From assembly GCF_020085105.1 (NCBI RefSeq), contig NC_058058.1:3605587-3669586 (forward strand): a stretch of DNA of 64,000 nt, given 5' to 3'. Shown here piece by piece: positions 1 through 11,491 of this stretch (within the stretch, counting starts at the first letter, position 1; every line of letters begins with the position of its first letter). Made by a program: the position numbers and the translations under genes. Source of the DNA: Siniperca chuatsi. Lineage: Eukaryota > Chordata > Actinopteri > Centrarchiformes > Sinipercidae. A model generated the notes under the pieces. The model was not told the origin of the DNA. It searched no databases and was given only the letters and a program-made list of their open reading frames with translations.

Positions 1-1372
1 CTCTGGCACAGCGGCAACAACACATTTTCCCTTACATGCAACTCAGAAACCCGACAAATACAAAGAGACTGAAAATTCATTCTCAATCTTGGTAACAGCA
101 AACCCATTCTCCACAGTGTCCATGTACTCACTTTTGTGGAGCTTTCAGTCATATCACATGATCTTCCTCAGCAGATGGAGTTGCTCAGTCGTCACTAAAA
201 TGTAGATTTTTGAATTCCCATTCCTCTGAAAATTTTTGGGACTTCTTGTCCACGTTGGCTTCAAAGGTAAAAGATTCCATGACAACTGGGCAAACTACTT
301 CTGCTGAGGTGTGAGAACAAATTTGAGAGAAACTGTGAGTTTTGATGAAACTTATATTTTGTCTGTGCTTTATTGATCAACAATAAGGAGTATAATGACG
401 CACAGTAAATATTCAATACATTACTATAGAGCATTGAAGACTGCCAGATGTTGATATGGAAATTATTTCTTTCCTCCTTTGCTGAGCTCAGTAACCATGG
501 TAACAAACAGGCATCGCTGCTGAACCATGGCAACAGACAGGTTTCAGTACTAAAGATAAAGTTAAAAGTGACATTTTGTTCCTCTGATGCATTAATGTTT
601 GCTAAGCAAACTACAAACATATCTGAGTTTTAAAGTAAAAAAATACATAACCTAATATGACAGATGTCAGGTTTATATTGTTTTACAGTGTGATAAAGAT
701 TTCTTGTCTAAAACAGAAAGGACCTCGATGGTGTGTGATTATACTGTTCATTCAAAATGAACCCTGTTAACAACTGAGTTACGTATTAAAACTAATCAAA
801 TCAAACCTACTCTTACAGCATGTTGTTTAAATATAACAGCTATGTTTTAAGATAATCATTTGTAATAAAGTAAAGTACTTGATCAAGATCAAGGAAAACC
901 CATGAACAATACTTGGCTCAGTATTTGGGCTGAAATTTAAAAACTTTTCTGAACATTTTCTTCAAAGAGAATACTTTTTTTGCAGTGAAACAAAATGTTT
1001 AACTGAAGAAGATTTTAGTCTGAGACATAATGTGACACAATCAAGCATCACTGTAATTAAATTAAATTCCAATCACTAGTTAAATATTTCAGTAAAGTCT
1101 ACAAGAAAACAGAATTTGGGTTATTAAAGGAGTTAAATGTTCTTATAGTTAACATCCAGTCTGGTTCTCCCTCCCTGTACCACAGTGACAGAAAGACAGC
1201 TCACTGACTTTGATAACAACTCACCTAACACATTCACAGTTATGAGGTAAAGTGTTTAACAGTCAGAAACTCCACAAATTTAAAGGTAACCATTTAACCC
1301 TTACTGAATTGTTAAATGTCTTCAAAATCTTTTAAGTCTCTCACAGTAAAATAAAGGCAAAAAAAAAATTTT
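1..1372. repeat. Duplicated spacer block, copy 1
   Basis: No gene is seen here apart from the J relic listed separately. The block recurs almost unchanged near 16,252-17,590, and in variant form near 36,800-38,090 and 43,290-44,710. It carries paired 'ccatggtaac/ccatggcaac' motifs near 495-540. The short reading frames on both strands are preserved in all copies, but I read that as recent duplication, not as coding. Confidence 0.8.
1151..1180 (-). pseudogene. Degenerate light-chain J segment, copy 1
   Basis: On the minus strand this reads like the 3' half of the intact J segments at 48.4-48.9 kb (shared stretch CCAGACTGGATGTT) and abuts a perfect heptamer (plus strand CACAGTG, 1181-1187). 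The part coding for the W-T-F start and the FGGG bulge is lost, and no ACAAAAACC nonamer lies 23 bp away. It is a J relic, not usable for joining. It is not upstream of any constant exon on its strand within the window. Confidence 0.7.
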
Positions 1373-1842
1373 GTTGAAGGACCTCAGCCTCCTCAGAAAA
1401 TAGAGGCGGTTCTGACCCTTCCTGTAAAGAGCTTGAGTGTTCTTAGCCCAGTCCAGTTTATTGTCCATGTGTACTCCCAGGTATTTGTAGTCCTCAGCAA
1501 TGTCCACACTGACCCCCTGGATGGAAACCGGGATCACTGGTGCCTTGGCCCTTCGTAGGTCTAAAACCAGCTCCTTAGACTTAGTCGCTTTGAGCTGCAG
1601 ATGGTTCTGTTCAAACCATGAGACAAAGCTACCCACCACAGCCCTGTACTCAGTCTTATCACCACCGCTGATACATCCCACCACAGCAGAGTCATCAGAA
1701 AACTTCTGAAGGTGGCAGGACTCTGTGTGGTAGCTGAAGTCTGTGGTGTAGATGGTGAAGAGGAAGGGAGAGAGGACGGTCCCCTGAGGGGCCCCAGTGT
1801 TGCTGACCACACTGTCTGACACACAGTGCTGCAGACGCACGT
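1373..1842 (-). mobile_element. LINE reverse-transcriptase fragment, Rex1/L2-like
   Basis: A minus-strand frame of about 170 codons reads as the palm and thumb part of a non-LTR reverse transcriptase. It shows the G-APQGTVLSPFLFTIYT motif, the catalytic box as FSDDSA (instead of the commoner FADD), then NHLQLKATKSKEL and YKYLGVHMDNKLDW. Endonuclease, N-terminal RT and 3' end are absent, so it is truncated at both ends. The same fragment is at 17,600-18,072, and a longer relative at 23,672-24,836. The clade call (CR1/L2/Rex1 group) is from motif style and is tentative. Confidence 0.8.
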
Positions 1843-1889
1843 GCTGCCAGTCTGGTAGTCAACATCCAGGTAGTCAACATCCTGATCAC

Positions 1890-2849
1890 CTGATGTTATG
1901 AAATATTAGTAATCTGACTCTGAGACAAACCCAGTAACTGTGGATTTCATGGATCAACTGTTATTATTAAGAAAGTAGTTATTCCTGTAATCTTACACAT
2001 GGACACCACTGATGAGATGAATAGGTCTTTCTTTTTCTACATACAGAGACTGTGTTGTCCTAACTTTCATTGGGCCTGTTATTCTAAAACATTCCTGGGG
2101 TTAAAATCTCAGATCACAGTCATGTTGTATCACTTTATGCTGATGATAAAATGCTTTTATTTCTAATCCTAAAAAGAAATCAGACGTTCTTATATTTATT
2201 CAGAGACCTGAAACTTACAATCATTTCTAGGTACAAATTAAATCTATACAACATATCTATCTTCATCAAGAGCAGACTTCAGTGATACAAGATAAATGGG
2301 TGGTCTTGTCGGGTCTCTGTAAAGATATAATAAAGAATATGGTCTAGACTTGCTCTATAAGAAAAGTCCAATGAATTCTGTTTTAAATTGGCGCCATATA
2401 TATAAAATTGAATTGAACTGAATTGGTTTTCTATTAAAATTCTTTAATCATTATGGGTATAGTTACCAAGGTTCATTAATATCAGACAGACCTGCAACGA
2501 CAATGAAAATCATTTCCCCAGTCATTAAATTATGAAGAATTGAAATACAAAAAGGATAGTCTTGTTATTACCGTGGCTTCATGTCATATACTAACATGCG
2601 TTCCTAATACAAAATATATGGCAAAGAAGTCATAAGACTTCACTTCACTTTTATAAATAGAAAATAGAAGGAAACCAATCTTTGATGACACTTTTATTGT
2701 TCTGAAATATTAAAACCTTCAACAATACAACAAGCAAGAAAACATTAATGTTGAAACGTGTGTTGAGAGAAAGAGAGAACCAGAGAGAGGGAGTGCAGAC
2801 TCAGAGCAGTAGCAGTGTAAAACCAGTAGCAGAGTCCCAGTGAGTCAGG
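1890..2849. other. Spacer with LINE relic motif and SINE-like tail
   Basis: Non-coding, AT-rich spacer downstream of C1. Near 2,128-2,165 the plus strand reads a short L-Y-A-D-D motif followed by hydrophobic codons, a possible old L1-type RT scrap. Around 2,300-2,425 lies a retroelement tail ending in 'aaattgaattgaactgaattgg', a style common in fish. The same elements recur at 18.3-18.66 kb. Confidence 0.5.
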
Positions 2850-3178
2850 TCAGGACTGGGAACACTGGTCTCTCCTCAGTGTCTCTGAGACCAGAGTCTG
2901 GGAGCCCTGGGTGGCCTCACAGGTCACAGAGCCCACCTTCCTCCACTGGTCTGCAGGGAGCCTCAGGGTGCTGCTCCAGCTGTAGCGGCCGTCCTTCTCC
3001 AGCACCCCGGGGCTCCTGCTCTCCTCCCAGCTGCTGCTGCTGCTGCCATCCACCTTCCAGGCCAGACTCCAGTCTGAGGAGAAACCCTAATTGGCCAGGC
3101 ACATGAGCGTGGCCTTCCCCTGCTGCAGCTCCTTGCTGGAGGGGGGCAGGACCGTCAGGGCGGGGGTGACTCGACCCA
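2850..3178 (-). pseudogene. Light-chain constant exon C1, nonsense-mutated
   Basis: Kappa-like C1-set domain on the minus strand. The 5' end follows a good acceptor (ctctctgcag|TGGGTCG) and the reading is [15 protein letters not shown], then the first domain Cys in LMCLAN. The next codon is TAG where intact C7 has AAG (Lys). The rest is preserved: WSLAWKVDG, a five-Ser run, [16 protein letters not shown], and a C-terminal RRDQCSQS whose Cys would bond to the heavy chain. The stop truncates the protein after about 30 residues. No J segment lies between it and V1. C4 carries the same stop. Confidence 0.9.
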
Positions 3179-3950
3179 CTGCAGAGAGAGAGAGAGATTA
3201 ATAAAGGATTAATATGAGGTAAACTAAACTCCACCATGTTGGTTGCGGCAGAGGAGGCTACTGGTTCTGTTGGTCTTCCTCAGACTGACTGAAACTGATC
3301 TTAAACATTTCAATTCCCTCTGAGCTCAGTAACCATGGCAACAGACAAGCATCACTGCTGAACCATGGCAGCAGACAAATTTCTGCACTATAGATACACG
3401 TTTACTTGGGTGTATATTTTTTTAATTTTAAAACTAAACATTGATTGTGAGGCTGATATTGTTTTAAATCTTTTAAATCTTAAATATTTCTTGTCTCTAT
3501 CCATATCCTCATAAATGATGATATGTGTTTGTTCTCTTCATGTAAGCAGGATTCATGACTGAACAGTCAAACATTCAAATGAATATTGTTAACTACTGAC
3601 CTACTTTTTCGAAATTCTTATAATTAAACACAACGGCTTTAAAATCATTAGTCTGGGAGAAAGATTGAATAATAGCCATGCACATTAAACAATGAACCAA
3701 ACATTAGAGTTCTTGAGCCAAAATATTAAAACTAAAAAATATTTTCTTCATACAGTGTAATGCAGAGTAGTTTTCTACAATGAATTGACAAGAATATAGA
3801 AAATAAAAGTACCATTTTTAGGGCAACACGATTTTTTATTGGAGTGGATTTTATTCTGGTAAATTGTTGCAAATACATCAAATGTCACATGTCAGACACA
3901 ATAATAAATAAGTATTGATCCATTGATAAACATCATTAGAGTCCCTGCTG
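3179..3950. other. C1 upstream flank / V1 upstream spacer
   Basis: No gene seen. In intact clusters the J segment would be here, upstream of C1 on the minus strand, but no J-like sequence or 23-spacer signal is visible. A motif matching a PU.1/IRF composite pattern (minus strand GGAATTGAAA, 3308-3317) sits about 130 nt from the C exon, as near other C exons. Confidence 0.6.
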
Positions 3951-3981
3951 GAGTCAGTCAGAGCATTTCCATAGAGAGCCA

Positions 3982-4027
3982 CTTTGCATCAGCAGCACCA
4001 TGCTCCAGTGCTCTGGGAGAGTTTATA
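3982..4027 (+). promoter_or_regulatory. V1 promoter: octamer-like and TATA-like elements
   Basis: CTTTGCAT (3982-3989) differs at one base from the Ig promoter octamer ATTTGCAT, and TTTATA (4022-4027) is TATA-like. They lie about 126 and 86 nt before the leader ATG at 4108. The same pair at the same spacing precedes every V of this family, with a 9-nt shorter gap before V14 and V15. Function is inferred from known Ig promoters. Confidence 0.7.
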
Positions 4028-4107
4028 GTCCTGAGAGTTGAACACTGGATGACTGACAGCTGTCCTTCATGACAACAGAAGCCACAGAAATCCTCCTCAT
4101 CAAAAAC

Positions 4108-4590
4108 ATGACTTTGATCTCCGTCCTCATCTGGACTCTCCTCTGCTGCTGCTTCACAGGTAAAGTCCAGAGAATCAAGCTCCTCTCCTCTGTGAACATC
4201 CGTCCCTCTGAAATGAAGCCGACAAAACCATGACGCTGCTTTATGTTTTTGTCTCTGTATCCTCAGAGTCCAGAGGCCAGGTCACAGTGACTCAGCCTGG
4301 AGCAGTGAGCTCTGCTCTGGGAGGCTCCGTCTCCATCAGCTGTAGGACCAGTCAGAATGTTCATGTTTGGAGCAACTACCACCTTTTAGCCTGGTACCAA
4401 CAGAGAGATGGAGATACTCCTAAACTGCTCATTTACTATGCTAGCACTCGAGCATCAGGGATTCCAGGTCGTTTTACAGGCAGTGGATCAAACTCTGACT
4501 TCACTCTGACCATCAGTGGAGTCCAGACTGAAGATGCAGCAGTTTACTACTGTCAGAGTTTTCATGTTGTCAACAGTCAGTGGTTGTTCA
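4108..4590 (+). CDS. Light-chain V gene V1 (kappa-like), intact
   Basis: Leader exon 4108-4159 codes a hydrophobic signal peptide starting [17 protein letters not shown], with donor CAG|GTAAAG. The V exon is 4267-4590 (acceptor CCTCAG|AGTCC). The mature domain starts near GQVTVTQPG and holds the conserved Cys of SISC, the Trp of LAWYQQ and the second Cys of VYYCQS. CDR1 carries [13 protein letters not shown]2 starts YAS, CDR3 starts QSFHVVNSQ. An in-frame ATG 39 nt upstream (4069) could add 13 residues; I chose 4108 because it starts the hydrophobic core. The V exon is identical in translation to V2. Confidence 0.95.
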
Positions 4591-4618
4591 CACAGTGAAA
4601 AAGCGTCGTACAAAAACC
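4591..4618 (+). other. V1 recombination signal, 12-bp spacer
   Basis: Perfect heptamer CACAGTG (4591-4597), 12-bp spacer, nonamer ACAAAAACC (4610-4618). It marks the 3' end of V1 and would pair with the 23-spacer signals of the J segments. Confidence 0.95.
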
Positions 4619-4696
4619 TCCCTCAGTCAGACTGAACAGAAACTGAAGTGACTGCTGCAGCTGGAAGCTACTGCAGAGACTGATACACTTCACTGA

Positions 4697-4743
<47 letters not shown>

Positions 4744-6506
4744 ATTTTATCAAGCAAATTAAACATTTAACCATTGTTGCTTTTAACCACTCATGAACAT
4801 GTAGCAAAATAAGTTCAATGACAAAAAAATGATCTTGGTTGAAATCAAATGACTTTCTCCATCACAGCTTCTCACCATCCATTCATGTCCCATTATAATC
4901 CCATGATGTTATCTGATTTTCCAATGAATAGAAAGGAGCCAAACTGGGACAGTTAATGAGAAAAGTCTTTGACCTCAGCTTCATACTGGATCACAGCTAT
5001 TTCAACTATATGCACTCAAAATATTAAAATATGAAGACCCAGATCAGCATCAGAAACCTTCATGATCAAAGATGGCCCAAACAAAACCTGTACATCCTCA
5101 AACATCAGAAAATATTGTTTAAAATAGAAAAACTTGTGTCAACTAAAAAAAAGATTAATAGGAATTGTAATAATAATAAAGACATATGTGATTCTTTTTA
5201 ATGTAACTATATCGACACATATGACTATAACTGCACATATATAAAGCATATGCAAAAACTCCATCTGCTGAGGAAGGTCATGGAATTCAATTAAAGCTCC
5301 AGAATAGCTACTGAAGGCAGCTTGTGCTGAAATGATCATACAAAAGGTTTAATTAAATGAAAGAATTCCAAATAAAAACATGAATAACTAATGAGAACTA
5401 AACTCACACAGTTAAAAGTTTTAGAGTTATATTTTAGTGAAACACACTGAGAGGTTTCAAAGAAATGAGGACTCATTCCAATGATACAGTAATAAATAAT
5501 TAAATACAGTGAGACATTAGTGGTTTCATAAGTTTTCCTTTATTTGAGGTTGAGTATTTTATTTAAATTCAATGCACCTACGTGTAGATTCTGCAAAATT
5601 TGAGATCACATTTGTGTTTTGTTAGTTTTGTATATTCATTTGTTATTTTTGAGTCTATTATTTCAAAGCCTGAAATCATTTTTATTCAAACGTTTGTAGA
5701 TTTATTGACAGGACTTAGTATATTGTCTTAATGCAAATAAAATATTTACCAAATAGGAATCCTCATTTACCTCAGGGTTTAGAGACACCTGGGAGATTTT
5801 CCATGAAAGGGTTAACCCATGTTAGAGCACTCAAAATATAAGTTTAAAAAAAAACTACATCTGTTCTAAACAGAGAAAACAGGTAATAAAGTCTTTTCTC
5901 TGCAGCTAACAAACTTTAAGATATAATGACATATAACAATATTTTTACATCTGAAAACCATCGACCAGTGCAATAACATCATTTTAAGCATCATGTAAAT
6001 AATGACAAATGACAAACATACAACACTGAAATTAAATCTTTGGTGTAAAAATCTGAGATAAGAACCGAGTGATTTTGTTTTTAATCCTTTAAACCGTATT
6101 GAGTAATGTAGATTTAAGTAAACTACACTTTTAAACATCAAAATGGCCCCCTTTCATCCATCATTCACACCTTGTTTATACCTGCATTAATGTAATCCCA
6201 GAGTGTATTAATAAAACCATCACCAGTACTGAGAAAGTCTTACATTGACATCAGTTATAATCTTGCACTGATGAAATGAAGGAAAAGGCATCTTTCATGA
6301 AATATGATTTAATTTGAAATTACGTTTTTATTTTCTTGCAGGATTAACAGCATGAGCATTATTACAACAATGAAACGTCACTACTTAAAGTTGAATAATG
6401 TTAAAACGATCTGATGACAGAAAGAGAGAGACAGTGTTGCAGAGTGCAGCCTGAGAGCAGTAGCAGAGTAAAACCAGTAGCAGAGTCCCAGTGAGTCAGG
6501 TCAGGA
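4619..6506. other. V1-C2 spacer with CA repeat
   Basis: AT-rich non-coding spacer. A (CA)n microsatellite lies at about 4,699-4,739, roughly 80 nt past the V1 signal, as after every V. The region 5,000-6,500 is repeated almost base for base at 8,690-10,180 and in diverged form after V7 and at 45-47 kb. Minus-strand polyadenylation-like TTTATT (plus strand) near 6,328 could serve C2. No other gene is seen. Confidence 0.7.
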
Positions 6507-6824
6507 CTAGGGACACTGGTCTCTCCTCAGTGTCTCTGAGAGCGGAGTCTGGCAGCCCTGGGTGGCCTCACAGGTCACAGAGCCCACCTTCCTCCACTGG
6601 TCTGCAGGGAGCCTCAGGGTGCTGCTCCAGCTGTAGCGGCCGTCCTTCTCCAGCACCCCGGGGCTCCTGCTCTCCTCCCAGCTGCTGCTGCTGCTGCCGT
6701 CCACCTTCCAGGCCAGACTCCAGTCTGAGGGGAAGCCCTTGTTGGCCAGGCACATGAGCGTGGCCTTCCCCTGCTGCAGCTCCTCGCTTGAGGGGCAGCA
6801 CCGTCAAGGTGGGACGGGCATCAC
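6507..6824 (-). pseudogene. Light-chain constant exon C2, frameshifted
   Basis: Acceptor cctag|GTGATG is like that of intact C7 and the start reads (A)[12 protein letters not shown]. Two bases are missing in the C run of the L-P-P-S-S codons, which puts the rest out of frame. The downstream frame still reads [20 protein letters not shown], five Ser, [16 protein letters not shown] and ends RRDQCP-stop, shorter than the C7 end. No J is found between it and V2. This is either a pseudogene or a consensus error; C3, its duplicate, has a related defect, which favours a real one. Confidence 0.85.
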
Positions 6825-6904
6825 CTAGGAGACACCAATCAGCTTAGAGGACAGGGACTGATTCTGTTGGTCTTCCTCAGATTGAATGAAACTGTTCTTT
6901 AACG

Positions 6905-6914
6905 TTTCACTTCC
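6905..6914 (-). promoter_or_regulatory. PU.1/IRF composite-like motif near C2
   Basis: The minus strand reads GGAAGTGAAA, matching the ETS-IRF composite pattern GGAANNGAAA, about 80 nt upstream of the C2 exon. Function is inferred by analogy with Ig light-chain enhancers. Confidence 0.4.
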
Positions 6915-7632
6915 CTCTCTGAGCTCTGTAACCATGGCAACCAAGCCATCACTGCTGAACCACGACAACAGACAGGTTTCAGTACTAAAGATAAAAAGTT
7001 TTAACTGGCAGACTTTTATTCTGAGGCATTTTCTTCATATTCTGAGTTTTATATCGCAAAATATTACACATTAGATGAAGACTGTGAAGCTTTTATTGTT
7101 TTAACTATCTTAAATATTTCTTGTCTCAATCTAAAACCTCTTAAACGATGATATGTGTTTGTTCTCTTCACGTAAGCAGGAATCATCACTGAACAGTCAG
7201 GCTTCATTACTGAAACATTCAAATGAATATTGTTAACTACTGAACTACTTTTTCAAACTGATAAAATTAAACACGTCGAATGACTTTAAAATCATTAGTC
7301 TGGGGGAAAGATCGAGTAATAGCCATGCACATTAAACACTTAACCAAACATTATTGGCAAAGTTCTTGAACCAAAATATTAAAAGTTAAAACTTAAAAAT
7401 ATTTTCTTTATACAGAGTAATGCAGAGTAGTTTTCTAACATGAACTGATGAGAATGTAGAAAATAAAAGTTACATTTTAGTACTTTTTTTACTGGAGTGG
7501 ATTTTAGTCTGGTTAATAACACTGGGAAGCTTTCAAGAATTGTTGCAAATACATCAAATTTCCAGATAAAATAATAAAATAAGTATTGATCCATTTGTAG
7601 ACAGCATCATCAGAGTAATCCAAGACCCTGTT
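6915..7632. other. C2-V2 spacer
   Basis: No gene and no J segment seen; AT-rich, matching 10,590-11,333. Confidence 0.6.
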
Positions 7633-7790
7633 GGAGTCAGTCAGAGCATTTCCATAGAGAGCCACTTTGCATCAGCAGCACCATGCTCCAGTGCTCTGGG
7701 AGAGTTTATAGTCCTGAGAGTTGAACACTGGATGACTGACAGCTGTCCTTCATGACAACAGAAGCCACAGAAATCCTCCTCATCAAAAAC

Positions 7791-8273
7791 ATGACTTTGA
7801 TCTGCGTCCTCATCTGGACTCTCCTCTGCTGCTGCTTCACAGGTAAAGTCCAGAGAATCAAGCTCCTCTCCTCTGTGAACATCCGTCCCTCTGAAATGAA
7901 GCCGACAAAACCATGACGCTGCTTTATGTTTTTGTCTCTGTATCCTCAGAGTCCAGAGGCCAGGTCACAGTGACTCAGCCTGGAGCAGTGAGCTCTGCTC
8001 TGGGAGGCTCCGTCTCCATCAGCTGTAGGACCAGTCAGAATGTTCATGTTTGGAGCAACTACCACCTTTTAGCCTGGTACCAACAGAGAGATGGAGATAC
8101 TCCTAAACTGCTCATTTACTATGCTAGCACTCGAGCATCAGGGATTCCAGGTCGTTTTACAGGCAGTGGATCAAACTCTGACTTCACTCTGACCATCAGT
8201 GGAGTCCAGACTGAAGATGCAGCAGTTTACTACTGTCAGAGTTTTCATGTTGTCAACAGTCAGTGGTTGTTCA
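7791..8273 (+). CDS. Light-chain V gene V2, intact duplicate of V1
   Basis: Leader 7791-7842 (MTLICVLIW, Ser to Cys compared with V1), intron, V exon 7950-8273. The translated V exon is identical to V1, including CDR1 [10 protein letters not shown] and CDR3 QSFHVVNSQ. It lies 3,683 bp after V1 within the tandem duplication. Octamer-like CTTTGCAT lies about 125 nt upstream. An identical germline V adds no sequence diversity, so the pair is either a very young duplication or was homogenised by conversion. Confidence 0.95.
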
Positions 8274-8301
8274 CACAGTGAAAAAGCGTCGTACAAAACC
8301 T
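8274..8301 (+). other. V2 recombination signal, altered nonamer
   Basis: Heptamer CACAGTG and 12-bp spacer as in V1, but the A run is one shorter, so the nonamer reads ACAAAACCT. It may be weaker than V1's. Confidence 0.85.
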
Positions 8302-8376
8302 CCCTCAGTCAGACTGAACAGAAACTGAAGTGACTGCTGCAGCTGGAAGCTACTGCAGAGACTGATACACTTCACT

Positions 8377-8424
<48 letters not shown>

Positions 8425-10182
8425 ATTTTATCAAGCAAATTAAACATTTAACCATTGTTGCTTTTAACCACCCATGAAAATGTAGCAAAATAAGTTCAGT
8501 GACACCAAATGATCTTGGTTGAAATCAAATGTCTTTCTCCAAAACAGCTTCTCACCATCCATTCATGTCCCAATATAATCCCATGATGTTATCTGATTTG
8601 CCAATGAATAGAAAGGAGCCAAACTGGGACAGTTAATGAGAAAAGTCTTTGACCTCATACCTTCATACTGGATCACAGCTATTTCAACTATATGCACTCA
8701 AAATATTAAAATATGAAGACCCAGATCAGGATCAGAAACCTTCATGATCAAAGATGGCCCAAACAAAACCTGTACATCCTCAAATATCAGAAAATATTGT
8801 TTAAAATAGAAAAACTTGTGTCAACTAAAAAAGATTAATAGGAATTGTAATAATAACAAAGACATATGTGATTCTTTTTAATGTAACTATATCGACACAT
8901 ATGACTATAACTGCACATATATAAAGCATATGCAAAAACTCCATCTGCTGAGGAAGGTCATGGAATTCAATTAAAGCTCCAGAATAGCTACTGAAGGCAG
9001 CTTGTGCTGAAATGATCATACAAAAGGTTTAATTAAATGAAAGAATTCCAAATAAAAACATGAATAACTAATGAGAACTAAACTCACACAGTTAAAAGTT
9101 TTAGAGTTATATTTTAGTGAAACACACTGAGAGGTTTCAAAGAAATGAGGACTCATTCCAATGATACAGTAATAAATAATTAAATACAGTGAGACATTAG
9201 TGGTTTCATAAGTTTTCCTTTATTTGAGGTTGAGTATTTTATTTAAATTCAATGCACCTACGTGTAGATTCTGCAAAATTTGAGATCACATTTGTGTTTT
9301 GTTAGTTTTGTATATTCATTTGTTATTTTTGAGTCTATTATTTCAAAGCCTGAAATCATTTTTATTCAAACGTTTGTAGATTTATTGACAGGACTTAGTA
9401 TATTGTCTTAATGCAAATAAAATATTTACCAAATAGGAATCCTCATTTACCTCAGGGTTTAGAGACACCTGGGAGATTTTCCATGAAAGGGTTAACCCAT
9501 GTTAGAGCACTCAAAATATAAGTTTAAAAAAACTACATCTGTTCTAAACAGAGAAAACAGGTAATAAAGTCTTTTCTCTGCAGCTAACAAACTTTAAGAT
9601 ATAATGACATATAACAATATTTTTACATCTGAAAACCATCGACCAGTGCAATAACATCATTTTAAGCATCATGTAAATAATGACAAATGACAAACATGCA
9701 ACACTGAAATTAAATCTTTGGTGTAAAAATCTGAGATAAGAACCGAGTGATTTTGTTTTTAATCCTTTAAACCGTATTGAGTAATGTAGATTTAAGTAAA
9801 CTACACTTTTAAACATCAAAATGGCCCCTTTCATCCATCATTCACACCTTGTTTATACCTGCATTAATGTAATCCCAGAGTGTATTAATAAAACCATCAC
9901 CAGTACTGAGAAAGTCTTACATTGACATCAGTTATAATCTTGCACTGATGAAATGAAGGAAAAGGCATCTTTCATGAAATATGATTTAATTTGAAATTAC
10001 GTTTTATTTTCTTGCAGGATTAACAGCATGAGCATTATTACAACAATGAAACGTCACTACTTAAAGTTGAATAATGTTAAAACGATCTGATGACAGAAAG
10101 AGAGAGACAGTGTTGCAGAGTGCAGCCTGAGAGCAGTAGCAGAGTAAAACCAGTAGCAGAGTCCCAGTGAGTCAGGTCAGGA

Positions 10183-10502
10183 CTAGGGACACTGGTCTCT
10201 CCTCAGTGTCTCTGAGAGCGGAGTCTGGCAGCCCTGGGTGGCCTCACAGGTCACAGAGCCCACCTTCCTCCACTGGTCTGCAGGGAGCCTCAGGGTGCTG
10301 CTCCAGCTGTAGCGGCCGTCCTTCTCCAGCACCCGGGGCTCCTGCTCTCCTCCCAGCAGCTGCTGCTGCTGCTGCCGTCCACCTTCCAGGCCAGACTCCA
10401 GTCTGAGGGGAAGCCCTTGTTGGCCAGGCACATGAGCGTGGCCTTCCCTGCTGCAGCTCCTCGCTTGAGGGGGCAGCACCGTCAAGGTGGGACGGGCATC
10501 AC
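10183..10502 (-). pseudogene. Light-chain constant exon C3, multiple indels
   Basis: Sister of C2. The acceptor cctag|GTGATG is kept. One base is missing in the L-P-P-S-S codons, another in the CAGGGG run that follows, and one in the CCCC of the SRSPGV codons, which brings the frame back to [12 protein letters not shown]. The middle third, holding the first domain Cys and Trp, is thus out of frame. There is also an extra CAG triplet by the Ser run. No J is seen upstream. All changes are in short runs, so consensus error cannot be excluded. Confidence 0.8.
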
Positions 10503-11491
10503 CTAGGAGACACCAATCAGCTTAGAGGACAGGGACTGATTCTGTTGGTCTTCCTCAGATTGAATGAAACTGTTCTTTAACGTTTCACTTCCCTCTCTGA
10601 GCTCTGTAACCATGGCAACCAAGCCATCACTGCTGAACCACAACAACAGACAGGTTTCAGTACTAAAGATAAAAAGTTTGAACTGGCAGACTTTTATTCT
10701 GAGGCATTTTCTTCATATTCTGAGTTTTATATCGCAAAATAATACACATTAGATGAAGACTGTGAAGCTTTTATTGTTTTAACTATCTTAAATATTTCTT
10801 GTCTCAATCAAAAACCTCTTAAACGATGATATGTGTTTTTTTTCTTCATTTCTCAAAAATTATGTGTTTGTTCTCTTCACGTAAGCAGGAATCATCACTG
10901 AAAAGTCAGGCTTCATTACTGAAACATTCAAATGAATATTGTTAACTACTGAACTACTTTTTCAAACTGATAAAATTAAACACGTCGAATGACTTTAAAA
11001 TCATTAGTCTGGGGGAAAGATCGAGTAATAGCCATGCACATTAAACACTTAACCAAACATTATTGGCAAAGTTCTTGAACCAAAATATTAAAAGTTAAAA
11101 CTTAAAAATATTTTCTTTATACAGAGTAATGCAGAGTAGTTTTCTAACATGAACTGATGAGAATGTAGAAAATAAAAGTTACATTTTTAGTACTTTTTTT
11201 ACTGGAGTGGATTTTAGTCTGGTTAATAACACTGGGAAGCTTTCAAGAATTGTTGCAAATACATCAAATTTCCAGATAAAATAATAAAATAAGTATTGAT
11301 CTATTAATAGACAGCATCATCAGAGTCCCTGTTGGAGTCAGTCAGAGCATTTCCATAGAGAGCCACTTTGCATCAGCAGCACCATGCTCCAGTGCTCTGG
11401 GAGAGTTTATAGTCCTGAGAGTTGAACACTGGATGACTGACAGCTGTCCTTCATGACAACAGAAGCCACAGAAATCCTCCTCATCAAAAAC

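Larger units (their letters stand above)
3950..7632. repeat. Tandem 3.68-kb V-C unit, copy A
   Basis: Contains the V1 promoter, V1, spacer and C2. Aligned landmarks (V start, CA repeat, C exon, upstream V promoter) are offset from copy B (7,633-11,333) by 3,676-3,686 bp, with only scattered single-base and short-repeat differences. Confidence 0.85.
7633..11333. repeat. Tandem 3.68-kb V-C unit, copy B
   Basis: V2, spacer and C3; near-identical to copy A. It has a short extra T-rich insertion near 10,838-10,868 that is absent from copy A. Its spacer 8,302-10,182 holds a (CA)n run at about 8,378-8,420 and no further gene. Confidence 0.85.

Noticed and set aside
448-633. Small 61-codon frame conserved in four copies (also 16,680, 37,240, 43,737)
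   Set aside because: Conservation follows from recent segmental duplication; it is low-complexity, has no splice or promoter context and no domain.
4230-4290. Start of the V reading frame at [12 protein letters not shown] inside the intron
   Set aside because: This ATG lies in the leader intron; the CCTCAG acceptor and the separate leader exon show the real structure.
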